This document shows, one piece after another, positions 47,601 to 58,441 of a stretch of 64,000 bases of DNA. A program made the translations under genes and the position numbers. The notes below the pieces were generated by a model. That model saw nothing but the letters and a program-made list of their open reading frames with translations, did no database searches and had not been told where the DNA came from. How positions within the stretch are numbered: position 1 is the stretch's first letter; every line of letters starts with the position of its first letter. Where the stretch lies: positions 62,001-126,000 of the forward strand of contig JACONQ010000002.1 of NCBI GenBank assembly GCA_014281115.1, written 5' to 3'. The stretch comes from Laburnicola sp. R22_1 (taxonomy: Eukaryota; Ascomycota; Dothideomycetes; Pleosporales; Didymosphaeriaceae).

Positions 47601-49875
47601 CGCTCTTTTTAATTACTAAGTAGAGGGCTCTGCTTTTTTTCTTATATTATTTTAAGATAAAAGCCTTTGTTATTCTACTCCTAGGTAGTTAATTTAACAA
47701 CACATAAAAAAACTATATAGTGTTAATTTTTCTAAAGTTCTAAGTAGCCTCTTTATAAAAACTTTATATATATAAGCTATATATACTAAAACTACTAAGC
47801 TTACTTAGTAGTTTAAATACACTTTTTCACAATTATTGTTTGTATACTTTTTTAATTACTGAGTAAGAAGCTTTGCTTTTTTATTATATTATTTAAGATA
47901 AAAGCCTTTATGTTTCTACCCCTAGATAGTTAATATAATAATACATAGAATTAATTTACTCTATCTAAAAGTAGAAATAATAAAGACTTTTATTTTAAAT
48001 AATTACTAAACTATATATAGTAGTAAATTAACTATCTAGAAGTAGAATAATAAAGGCTTTTATCTTAAAAAATATAATAAAAAAGTAGAGACTTCTACTT
48101 AGTAATTAAACTAAGCTATATACTATTAATTAACTATCTAGAAGTAAAATAATAAAGGCTTTTATCTTAAATAATATAATAACTATTATGAAGAATACTT
48201 CGCACATATTCTATACACGGTATAACGTAGTAAAAGAAAGCTATAGGTGTGCTAAAAATGCTGTAAATTAAGATAAAGCAATTAGACTAGTTTGGCGACT
48301 AAATAATATAATAATAAAAAAGTAAAGTCTTTTACTTAGTAATTAAAAAGAGTGTAAAAAGATAGTTATAAAAAAAAGCTTATATATTTTTTATTATTAG
48401 CTTGCCAAATACCTTTTTAACCTTTTTTTTAGTTTAAGGTTAAAGTAGGTTAAGATAGAAGGTTATTATATACTATATATAGCACCTAATTCTAATTAAA
48501 GAACCTTAAATATCTAATAATGCAATAATAGTTTAAACTTTAAACTTACTTGCATCTTGCCTATGCTCTATAAGCTCCTAACCTATATAAGATTTACTTA
48601 TAGCGGACATAGCATATCTAGCTTATTACTATTATTATTATTAGTTATTCTAACTTAATAGTATTAATAGCTAGAAGGATTTTGCAAATTTATGCAACGC
48701 TTTTACTATACTAAAGCTTATTAATAAAGACTTTATTATCTTCCTTTTACGTCTCCTACTAAAGAATTCTAGTACTAATAAGAAGTAATTGCATCTACTA
48801 GAGTAGAAATATAGTGCTGCTATTCTTTATAAACTAGACTAGCTGCTAGCCTAACTAGTATATAAAAATAGCCTTATAAATAGTTAAGTATACCTATTTT
48901 TACGCTAGATAAGTATTGTATAAATAAAATAGAACTCTAGTATAGTTATATTAGTAGTAGTAGTGCAAAACTATAGCGTATACTTTTAGTAATAGTAAGT
49001 ACTTCTTTAGAAACAATATTAATGTCTAGATAGATAGTAGAGCGTAGAGAGATAGTAGAAGATTTATTAAAACAATCTTAATATAGTAATAAAGTAATAG
49101 TGTATTTCGTATATATTACTCTTATTCTACTACTTATAAGAACTATACCTATTAATATATTAACTTGTGTTGTTTGCAATAATCTAGATAGTAGTTTATA
49201 ACTTAGAATAGTAAAGAAAGGATAGATAACTATAGCGTTGCCACGCTAAAGTTTTATCCCTTTCGTATAGTTCTAAGTAGCCTCTTTATAAAAATTTTAT
49301 ATATAGAAGCTTCGCGCCAAGACTACTAAGCTTGCTTAGCAGTTTAAACGCGCTTTTTTTATGATTATAATACCTTTTTTACGCTCTTTTTAATTACTAA
49401 GCAGAGGGCTCTCCTTTTTTTATTATATTATTTAAGATAAAAGCCTTTGTCGTTCTACCCCTTAGTAGATAATTTAATAATACATATGTTTTTATAATTA
49501 TTTTTTTACACTCTTTTTAATTTTAGTAAATAAAAAGAATATATATTATTAAATTAACTACTTAGAAGTAGAATAATAAAGTCTTTTATCTTAAGTAAAA
49601 TAATAACTATACCGTATACTAAAAGGTCTGCAATATTTCTCTTTATAATATAATAACTAAGTAGAGGGCTTTGCTTTTTTATAATATTATTTAACATAAA
49701 AGCCTTTATTATTCTACTTCTAGATAGTTAATTTAATAATATATATATTATTAAATTATCTACTTAGAGGTAGAATAACAAAGGCTTTTATCTTAAATAA
49801 TATAATAAAAAAAGCAAAGCCCCCTGCTTAGTAACTAAAAAGAGCGTAAAAAGGTAATTAAAAAAGCGCATTTAA
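47600..49875. repeat. Clustered copies of short repeat R1 in both orientations
   Basis: R1 has the recognisable words AACTACCTAGGGGTA, ATAAAGGCTTTTATCTTAAA and AAAGCAGAGCCCCCTGCTT, then AGTAATTAAAAAGAGCG. Minus-oriented copies lie near 47600-47700, 47830-47945, 49375-49490 and 49640-49745. Plus-oriented copies lie near 48020-48110, 48125-48185, 49545-49610 and 49745-49870. Another minus copy is at 51590-51700, at the end of ~1-kb copy 3. Confidence 0.75.
48390..49390. repeat. ~1-kb dispersed repeat, copy 2
   Basis: Direct copy of 46580-47600, starting ~1.8 kb downstream, with mostly transition differences and small indels. Confidence 0.75.
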
Positions 49876-49885
49876 TCTTAATCTA

Positions 49886-50077
49886 TAAAGGGACGATAAT
49901 AGTCAGAGTTGAGATAGTAGATTCGACTCTATGGGTGAGATACTGCGTGGAGATCCTAGGGATCGCGCACGCCTACGATATGGTGGGCACAGGGTACTAG
50001 GCCCAACTGGGACTAGCGCCGAAGATAAGGGGTTTATCTCCGGGGCAGCGGTCACTATTAGGCATCAATCCATCACA
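49886..50077. other. 192-bp GC-normal, hairpin-rich insert with 7-bp target duplication
   Basis: Flanked by TAATCTA at 49879-49885 and 50078-50084, interrupting an inverted fragment of the ~1-kb repeat. The surroundings are AT-rich and RIP-like, whereas this block is of normal composition and keeps many CpA/TpG dinucleotides. Four consecutive stems can be drawn. AGAGTTGA (49905-49912) pairs TCGACTCT (49923-49930, one G-T). GCGTG (49945-49949) pairs CACGC (49968-49972), enclosing GATCC/GGATC (49952-49956, 49960-49964). TGGGC (49984-49988) pairs GCCCA (50001-50005). AGATAA (50023-50028) pairs TTATCT (50034-50039). No ORF. It may be a short retroposed structured RNA or SINE-like element; no known RNA family was recognised. 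Confidence 0.7.
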
Positions 50078-50619
50078 TAATCTACTTTAACCTTAAACTA
50101 AAAAAGATTAAAAAAAGTGTTCGGTAAGCTAACTTAATAATATATAATATTAAATGGGTACTCTATAGCTAGCTATATAGACATTAATATCTAATACTCT
50201 ATATTAGTAAGTATAAAGGGTGTATAGGATAAGCATATAAGAAAAAAAATATAATAGAATAACTTAGTATTAATTACTTATCTCTAGAAAGAGTATAAAT
50301 AGAAAGGAGAAGATTTTACAGCGTATAGGCTATAGCGTATAGGCATTATATAATAATATTAAAACCTTAACTTCTTTAGGTATTCTTACCTATATAGTGT
50401 ATAAACACTAGCAACTTTTTATTTTAAAGTTACTATTAGTAGTTCTCTCTTCCTTTGTATAAACTATAGCTTAGTAATATTTATTCTATTTATTTATTAT
50501 TTCCCTATCTATACGCCTCCTACTCTAGCTAGTCTACTTTAGTTAGTAGAAAGATTCTATTAAGTAAGTATTTATTATACTTTGCTACTATTTATTAGAG
50601 GTGCAATTAGGCTTATTAG

Positions 50620-51600
50620 TAGTAAGATTAGCTTGCCGAATACCTTTTTAATCTTGTTTTTAGTTTGAGGTTAAAGTAGATTAAGATGGAAGGTTATTAT
50701 ATACTACTATATACCGCACCTAATTCTAATTAAAGACTAACCTTAAACACCTTAATAACTCTACACCCTATAAGCCCCTAATTTATATAAGGTTTACTTA
50801 TAGCGTATATAGCACACCTAGCTTATTGCTACTACTATTATTAGTTATTCTCGCTTACGCTACTACGTAGTATACTTACTTAAATAAGCTAACTTAATAG
50901 TAATAATAATAGCTAGGAGGATCTTATAGATCTATATATCACTTTTACTACCTTATAGCTTATTATCCTCTTATATTCTCTACTAGAGGATTCTATTTCT
51001 AATAAGAAGTAATTGCTTCTACTAGAGTAGGAATATAGACTTACTAGTTTTTAAGAACTAGATAAGCTATTAACCTAGGTAGTATATAAGAATTACCTTT
51101 TAAATAGTTAGATATACTAGGCTCCTATAAATAATTATCTTATAAATAGAATAGAACTCTAGCGTTATTATCTTAGTAGTAGTAGCGCAAAACTACGGCG
51201 TATACTCTTTAATAGCGGTAAGTACTTCTTTAGAAATAATGTTAATACCTAGATAAATAGTAGGACATAGAGAGATAGTAATAAGAGAAGATTTATTAAG
51301 GATAACCTTAATATAGTAATAGAGTAATAGTGTATCTAGTACGTATTACCTTTATTCTACTTATATGAAATAGTATATACCTATGAATATATTAACTTAT
51401 ATTATTTATAATAATTAGAATAGTAGTTTATAACTTAGGATAGTAAAGGAGAGATAGCTTATAGTATAGCTACGCTAAAGTTGTATCTCCTCTAAAGTTC
51501 TAAGTAGCCTCTTTATAAAAATTTTGCTCATAGAAGTCTTATACTAAGACTACTAAGCTCGCTTAGTAGTTTAAATGCGCTTTTTTTGTTATTACCTTTT
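50620..51600. repeat. ~1-kb dispersed repeat, copy 3
   Basis: Direct copy starting ~2.2 kb after copy 2 (GCTTGCCGAATACC start). An inverted fragment of the same start region lies at ~50085-50150. Confidence 0.75.
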
Positions 51601-52878
51601 TACGCCTTTTTTAATTACTAAGTAAGGGGCTCTGCTTTTTTAGTTATATTATTTAAGATAAAAGTCTTTATCGTCCTATCCCTAGGTAGATAAAATAACG
51701 CCATATTAGTAGTAAAGTAGTAGTCTAGCTAATAGCAGTTAAGGGTAAGATTTCGCAGTTAATAATAAAATTGCAGTAATAATATATTATTTATATAAAG
51801 TTCTTTTTACTTAGTTTATTTCTTATATAATAGGTAAACCTATTTATTCTATTTATTTAGGTAGTAATATTAGATAACTATACAACATTAGATAAGAGAA
51901 AGATAAATACTATTAAGGTGTAGAAATTAAAGCTCTAAATAAAAAGGAAAGGTATATAAAGTAGGCTTTCCTCTTTCTATTCTTCTTTTATTCTTTACTT
52001 TAAATATTTCTCTCTATATATCTCTTCTTCCTAGCTCTTTTTTCTTTTTTTCTTATTAAGCTAATTCTCTATTTTTGTATAGTGCTAAACTATGCCTCTT
52101 ATTATATAATATCTTATCTTTATATAGTACTAACTTACTATAGGCAATAGCACTTATACTAGCTAATAACTAAGTTAGCTTTTCTAGTTTTAATTTTATT
52201 ATATATAATTTTATTATATATAATTTTCTAAATAGAAGAATATATATTACTCTTCTTACTAGTTCCTATATAAACTATACATTCTTCTAAAATATCTCTA
52301 TTAATATAAGTTTCCCTATTTCTTATAAGTTTGCTTTTATATAAATACTAACTTTAAAATAGACTTAGGAACTTAATATTACGTATATACCTTTGCATAA
52401 TATTAATATTATTTTTAGCTAGTATAGACATATATTTATACGCTACAAAAATTATTTAGTGTAAAGAATATTTCTATATGCTATTAGTCTAGTTATATAG
52501 TTACCTTAGGGGCACTGTATACGTCTACTACTATAGTAGTATAACTAGGTCTAGGCCTTTTACTAAGTGCTATACACTAGTAGACTTTTAGGTAGAATTG
52601 TGTAGTTATTATATATAGTAGAGCTATAGTGCTAGGTATAATTATTACATAGGATAAGGCTAAGGTAATAGAATAGATAATACTAGATATTATCTATTAA
52701 TACTAAAATAAAATAGAATCTTCTTTAAATAAATATATATTATATCTCTTCTTTTTCTATATAGATAATAGATAAGAAAAATACACATTTTTAAGTAATA
52801 TATACATATAGAAAGAATTAAATAAATATATTATATAAAAGAATAAATAAATAATAAGAAAATAGTGGTATATAAAGG

Positions 52879-55800
52879 CTAGGAAGAGCTTGCATAGGCG
52901 GGCTTAAGGCAATCTACTAATGTTTTAATAGTAATTGTTAAGGTGTTACTAAAGATTAAGAACTCTAGAGCCTAGTTTAGAGTCTTCTTTATATAGGTAT
53001 TAGCAGGGTTGTCTTTTCTATTAATTTATTTAGTTTTAGAAATCTTATAGTGCTTATATAATTTATAAAGTAATATAACATTAATTATAAGGCGCTTCTT
53101 ATTTATAGTTCCTAATTATACAAAATAGTTATAAAGAGACTTTAAATCTATATAGATAACTATAGAAATTAGCGATAGACTAAGTGTATATACAATCTTT
53201 TAAAGAGTTGTGCTAATAGCAATAGTATTATTAAAGCCTCCTACTATACTATATAGCTTGCTAGTAAGAACGCTTCTTATTACTTTCTTATACTTAGTTA
53301 AATTCTAGTGTACAATATTTGCTAGAATATTAAAGGTATTACTATTACCTATATAATACTTATTATCTAGGATAATTAAGAGTTCTAGCTATAAGCTTAG
53401 GTTCTTATTATTAGCAAATAAGCTATTAGTAAAAATAAATAGCTTTGCGCAATAGAGATCTAATAGTATAAAAATAAGACTACGCTTATTATTATTAATC
53501 TGCTATTAAATTTGTGTGTTTAATACATTAATACTTTTATGCAAGGGTAATATAGTCTAAGTAGTAATAGACAAATTAAATATAGCTTCTAGTTAGTATA
53601 TAGATATAATATAGGCGCCTTTTACACACTACTCTATATACCTTTAAATAGTATTCTTATCTTTAGAATTAATTATATAAAGGCCCTTTGCTTAACCATT
53701 TTATATAAGAATTATGTGTGGCGTTAAATTAACTACCTAGGGGTAACACGATAAAGGCTTTCATCTCAAATAACATGACAAAAAAGGCAGAGCCCCCTGC
53801 TTAGTAATTAAAAAAGCCTGAAAAGGTGGTCAAAAAAATACGATATAAGAATTATAGTAATATATATAAGCTAAATTCTTCTACTATTAAACTTTATAAG
53901 TTAGTTCTTAGTAAGGATAGTTTTATTTTTTTATATAAAAGGCTACTTTTTTAGCTCTTCTTCTTTTCTTTGTGCAAAGTTCTTATTAATAATACTAAGG
54001 GTATTATTTATCTAAAGATAAGTAATCCTAAAGATATATTCTCCTTTATTAGTAATAAGTAGATATAGGATATATAATAAAGTCCTTATACTAAGTTTTT
54101 CTTTATAGTAGTTATAGTAGGTTTTAAACTAGTAAAGACCTAATTTAGCTATACTATAAAGTAGTTATATAATATAAAAGATTATATCTTATAGAAAGTG
54201 TATAGTTTAGTTTGTTAGTAGACTAAATATAGGCTTAGGTAATGTCTTATAATTTAAAATACATTTTATATATTATCTAAAGGCGTACTCTAATATAAAG
54301 AGTAGGCGCTAGCTTATTCTTTAAATAGTACGTAATTAGGTAAGGAATTTATTCTTCTCCTTATTAAAGTGGCTAGTAAATATAAAGTAGGATTTCTTAT
54401 ATAATTAAGTAGTTTTACTTTTAACTTCTTATATAAGGTAGAGGTTAAAGATTCTACCCTTATACCTAGATAAGTTAAAGAAAATAATCTTAAATATACT
54501 ATTAGTAATAAAAGTGTCTATCTTTATACAATCTAACTCTTTAAAAGATACTTTAGATGTTATAATTATACCTTTTATATAAAGCTTTAGAGATAGTTCC
54601 TAATTACTTATTTTCTTCTAAAAAAGAAATATAGTATTCTTTCTTAGGTAGCCTCTCTTTCTCTTCTCTAGAGGATTCCTTTATATAGGAGTAATATTAT
54701 TTACTTTATATAATAGGAGAAGAGTATAATCTTCTTTATAATAGTATAGCTTAACTTATATATAATAAGACTTTACTAAACTATTCTCTAAGTTAAGAAT
54801 TATATTTTTATTCTTAATACCTTTAATCTTTTATAGGCCTATCTATTTACCTTTCTCTCTCTAGACTATAATTTTAAATTTAAGTAGGAGCTTAAGAACA
54901 TTATGCGCTGCTAATAGACTATTATAGGTATTTAGCGCATAATTAATATTAGTTTTATTTCTTTTCTTCTATAATATTATTATTACCTTATATATAGTAT
55001 TTATATATATAATAATATTAGGTAATAGAGAAAAATCTATACTAATTCTAAAATATGCGCTAAAGACTAGTAGTGTAGGTATAAGGCTATCTAGGCCTGT
55101 ACTGTTATTAATAGCTTTAATAGCTATCTAGAGAATATTCTTCTTATCTATATAATTTTCTAGTTTAGTCTTAAGAATATTAAAGACTTTATAGAAAGGT
55201 GCGTATAAACGCTTAACCTTCTCTATTACCTAATATACTTCTATAAGCATCTGCCTATAAGTTGCGCTAATAATTTTTATATAGTTTTTAAACTTATCTA
55301 ATATAAAGTTTATACCTAGGTTATATATAATATAGTTAGGTAAACATTCGTAGATAATAATCTAGTATTTATATAGGGCTTTCTGCGCATCTTATACAAA
55401 TATTAATTTTAAGAAAATTATAGCTTAAAATAATATATCTATATTTATAATATATAGTACGTCTCTAGTTCTAATATATATAATATTAATAATACTTTTA
55501 TAGTTAAAGTAGGTGTTATTCTTCATAGTAAACTTAAAGTAACGTAGAACTTATTTATATAATTAATAGTAGTAGCGAAACTTCTAAATTTTGTTTAGTA
55601 TAGTAGTATTTACTTTATAACTAGTATTAGTAAGTATCTTCTAAAGTCTTTTTATATAAGGATGTGTAAATTATTAATAGAGGTAATAGAGTTCTTTTAT
55701 AGTAAAAAAATATAGTTTCTTTCTTACTAATATTAAAAGAAAGCATTCCTATTTATATATAATAGGTATAGTTATACTATTTCTTTATATAATAATATTT

Positions 55801-57250
55801 AGAATATTATAAAAGTAAGCACCTAGCTTATTAACATCTACTAGTAATAGTAGAAATAGTGTTAGAGTGTCTAGAATATAGTAGATAACTATTTCTATTA
55901 AATTTATAATTTATATAGTTCCTAGAAATCTTTATAAATTCTAACCTCTAAAGCTAATATTAGTATTACTAGGTGTCTAATTAATCTTTATATAGGAGTT
56001 TTCTTGTACGTATGCCTCTAGCTATACTTATATTTTATAGTTTACCTTAGTATATTATATAGTATTAATATTTAAGAATACACTATTTTATATACTACTT
56101 TAGCTTTATTTTATTAATATATTTGCTAGTTATATAGTAAAGATAGGTAGTAAAAGTTAGGTAAAATACTTAATGATTACTATCTTTATTATTTTTACTC
56201 TACTCCTCTTCTTTATACAAAGTAGGTTTCTTATTATTATACCCTTTTATATTCTAACTATAGGACTAAATAGTTCTATATAAAGGCGTTTTATAATTAT
56301 TCTTTTTATAAAAGTTAATATACTGCCTTATTATATAGATACACTTATTACGCAGATAGTTAAAAGACTAATAACCTTCTTTATAGCATATAAAATACTT
56401 CTTTAGTTTTATATAAATATTATTTAATTAGAATCTAAATTATAATAATAATAGTATAAATTGTCTATAAAATTCTTATCTATAAGAGTTTAGTAATCTT
56501 TCTCTTTATATAGAAAAGTTATATTTACAATTAGTATAGTATATATTAGCCTTTTATAGATACTAATTAGAGTAGTAATTAATTATAACTTAGATTAATA
56601 TATAGAGATTAGTAAATAGAGCTTTATAAGTAGACTTAAGAGTAAATATAGCCTACTCTAACTCTAGGTGTCTATAGTATACTTATATAATAGTAGTATA
56701 GAAAGGAATTTTTGTAGTAAAGTCCGCACCTAATACTCTTTATATAAAGATAAGCCTATTAATTATTACCTTTAGGACTTTTTATAAACTTTTATTAGGG
56801 TTTTTATACTAGTAGTATATAAAAGTTATTATAGTTTAGTCTATCTAGTACTAGTTATAGTTAATAGTAGTGTTAAAGTAACTATAAAGTGCTTTGTATA
56901 AGCACTTCTATAATTATTTAGAGTAAATCGTATAGAAGTAATACTATGCCACACAGCTAGTAAAGATATTTAGAAAGATATCTAAGTATTAATTCTTAGT
57001 AATATCTAGGCGTCTATATAAATCTAAAAAAATTCTAGTCTTATCTACTAAAATATTATATAAAGCTCTAGTATAGTTATTATCCTTATTTTATACCTTT
57101 TAGAATTAGATTATCTTATTAGCTAGAATTCTTTAAGAAGGTAGGTTATGCTTAGGCAGAAGCTTATATAGGTTAGATTATAGCATAGGCTTAGTTTGTA
57201 TAGATTAGTATAGTGCCTATAATTTATATTTAACTAGTAGTAGCTCTATT
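52879..57250 (-). pseudogene. RIP-degraded Ty1/copia-type Pol
   Basis: Read on the minus strand with stops ignored, two copia landmarks appear in the right order. Near 55175-55010 is the region after the integrase core typical of fungal copia Pol (KAINNSTGLDSLIPTLLVF followed by YFRISIDF). Near 53200-52990 is the RNase H end (SLISIVIYIDLKSLYNYF, then LGTINKKRLIINVILL and NRKDNPANTYIKKTLN). The frame ends DCLKPAYASSS and stop at 52879. Numerous TAA/TAG occupy Gln or Trp positions. The 5' limit near 57250 is approximate. An R1 copy is inserted at 53716-53842. LTRs were not unambiguously assigned; the flanking ~1-kb repeats are candidates. Confidence 0.65.
53716..53842 (+). mobile_element. R1 short element, least mutated copy, with 13-bp target duplication
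   Basis: 127 bp flanked by perfect direct repeats ATATAAGAATTAT at 53703-53715 and 53843-53855. It starts GTGTGGCGTTAAATTAAC and ends GTGGTCAAAAAAATACG. Compared with other R1 copies it retains CA and TG where they have TA (CAAATAACATGAC versus TAAATAATATAAT). A long variable-type target duplication and an A-rich 3' end suggest target-primed (SINE-like) insertion. It sits inside the copia Pol relic. Confidence 0.75.
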
Positions 57251-57289
57251 CTATATAGTATTTAACAGTTACATTGTTTATTTAGTGTT

Positions 57290-58164
57290 AATTACCCTTT
57301 TTAAGCCCATTTTTTTTAATTTAAGCCTGCGTAGGTTAGGATAGAAAGGCCGCTCTAGTATAGCGTCTAAAAATATAGTCTACTAAGTCTCCACTAATAT
57401 AATAATAGTTTAAAAGGATAGTTTATAAACTATACACTTGCCTTACTATCTATAAGCGCTTTAATACTATTAATTTACTTAAATCGTATATAAAAAACTA
57501 AGCTCTATTATTACTATTATTAGCAATTGCGCTATATTTGCGCGTCGCTATATAGCACACTTATACAATACGCTTACTAGCTTACTATTTAACACTATAA
57601 CTATAAGAATCTAATGTATCTACGTAACGCTCTTCTTTCCTAGCAACTTATTAATAAACACCTTTTTTTGCCCCTTAACCTTGCTATTTATTGCTGCTAT
57701 TCTAACCTATAGTAATATAAGGAACTATAGTAAGAGCCCTACGTATCTATTATAGCACCTATAGTTACTAATCTATTACTAGCCTAACTAGTACACTAGA
57801 ACTATCTTATATAGGGTAAGGTATACCTTTTATTTTAACCTATTAATAGTCTTCTAAATAGAGTAGTATTTTAGTATAGACCTAGTATTTTTAAATAGAT
57901 AGATTAAAGCGTACTTTTAGGTAGCATTAACTGCAATTTTAGTATTAGGGCTTAGGAGAATAGTAGATAATAGAGTAATAGTAGTAGAAGTCTCTTAAAG
58001 ATTAACTTTAATATAGAGATAGAGTATTAGTGTACTTATAGTATATAAGCTCCTATCTAGTATATATCTTATAATAGTACAAACTTACTAATATAGCTAT
58101 TACTAGCAATTTTTAGAAATAATAGTAGAGAAGATAATAGCTATAGCGTTATACTATAAGGAAA
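57290..58164. repeat. ~1-kb dispersed repeat, divergent copy 4, interrupted by the LTR element
   Basis: Same order of words as copies 1 to 3 but more diverged. It breaks off at TATAGCGTTA next to the left LTR (58165). Related sequence (GCGCTATTATCTTATC, then a CTTACTTAGCTTACTT palindrome region) resumes after 63777, so the LTR element appears to have inserted into it. Confidence 0.6.
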
Positions 58165-58441
58165 GTACACAGCCTTATAGAATAAACCTCTTTGGGACAG
58201 CTAGAATAGTTAAAAGAGCTAGTTAAATTAAGACTATTCTAAGATAGTGGATAAGAAAGGGATGTAGAGGGCCCTTTCTTATATAGAGGGCAGTGTAGAG
58301 CATAGGCTTACGCTAGCCACACGCTAACACTAACTAGGAAATACGCCTTTAGAAAGGTAAAAGACGCAAATAGGGGAAATAGGGTATAAAAAAAGGTAAT
58401 AGGGTGTGCTTAGTAGAGAGGCTAGCATAGAACTATTATAT
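58165..58441. repeat. Left LTR (3' LTR in element orientation)
   Basis: 277 bp from GTACACAGCCTTATAG to ACTATTATAT. It matches 63501-63777 across its length with mostly transition differences, including the block GGGCCCTTTCTTATATAG. Confidence 0.82.

Noticed and set aside
49898..49930. Pol III A and B box-like words in the 192-bp island (TAGTCAGAG and GATTCGACTCT)
   Set aside because: They are too close together and only partial matches; no tRNA cloverleaf could be drawn, so no tRNA or SINE promoter is called.
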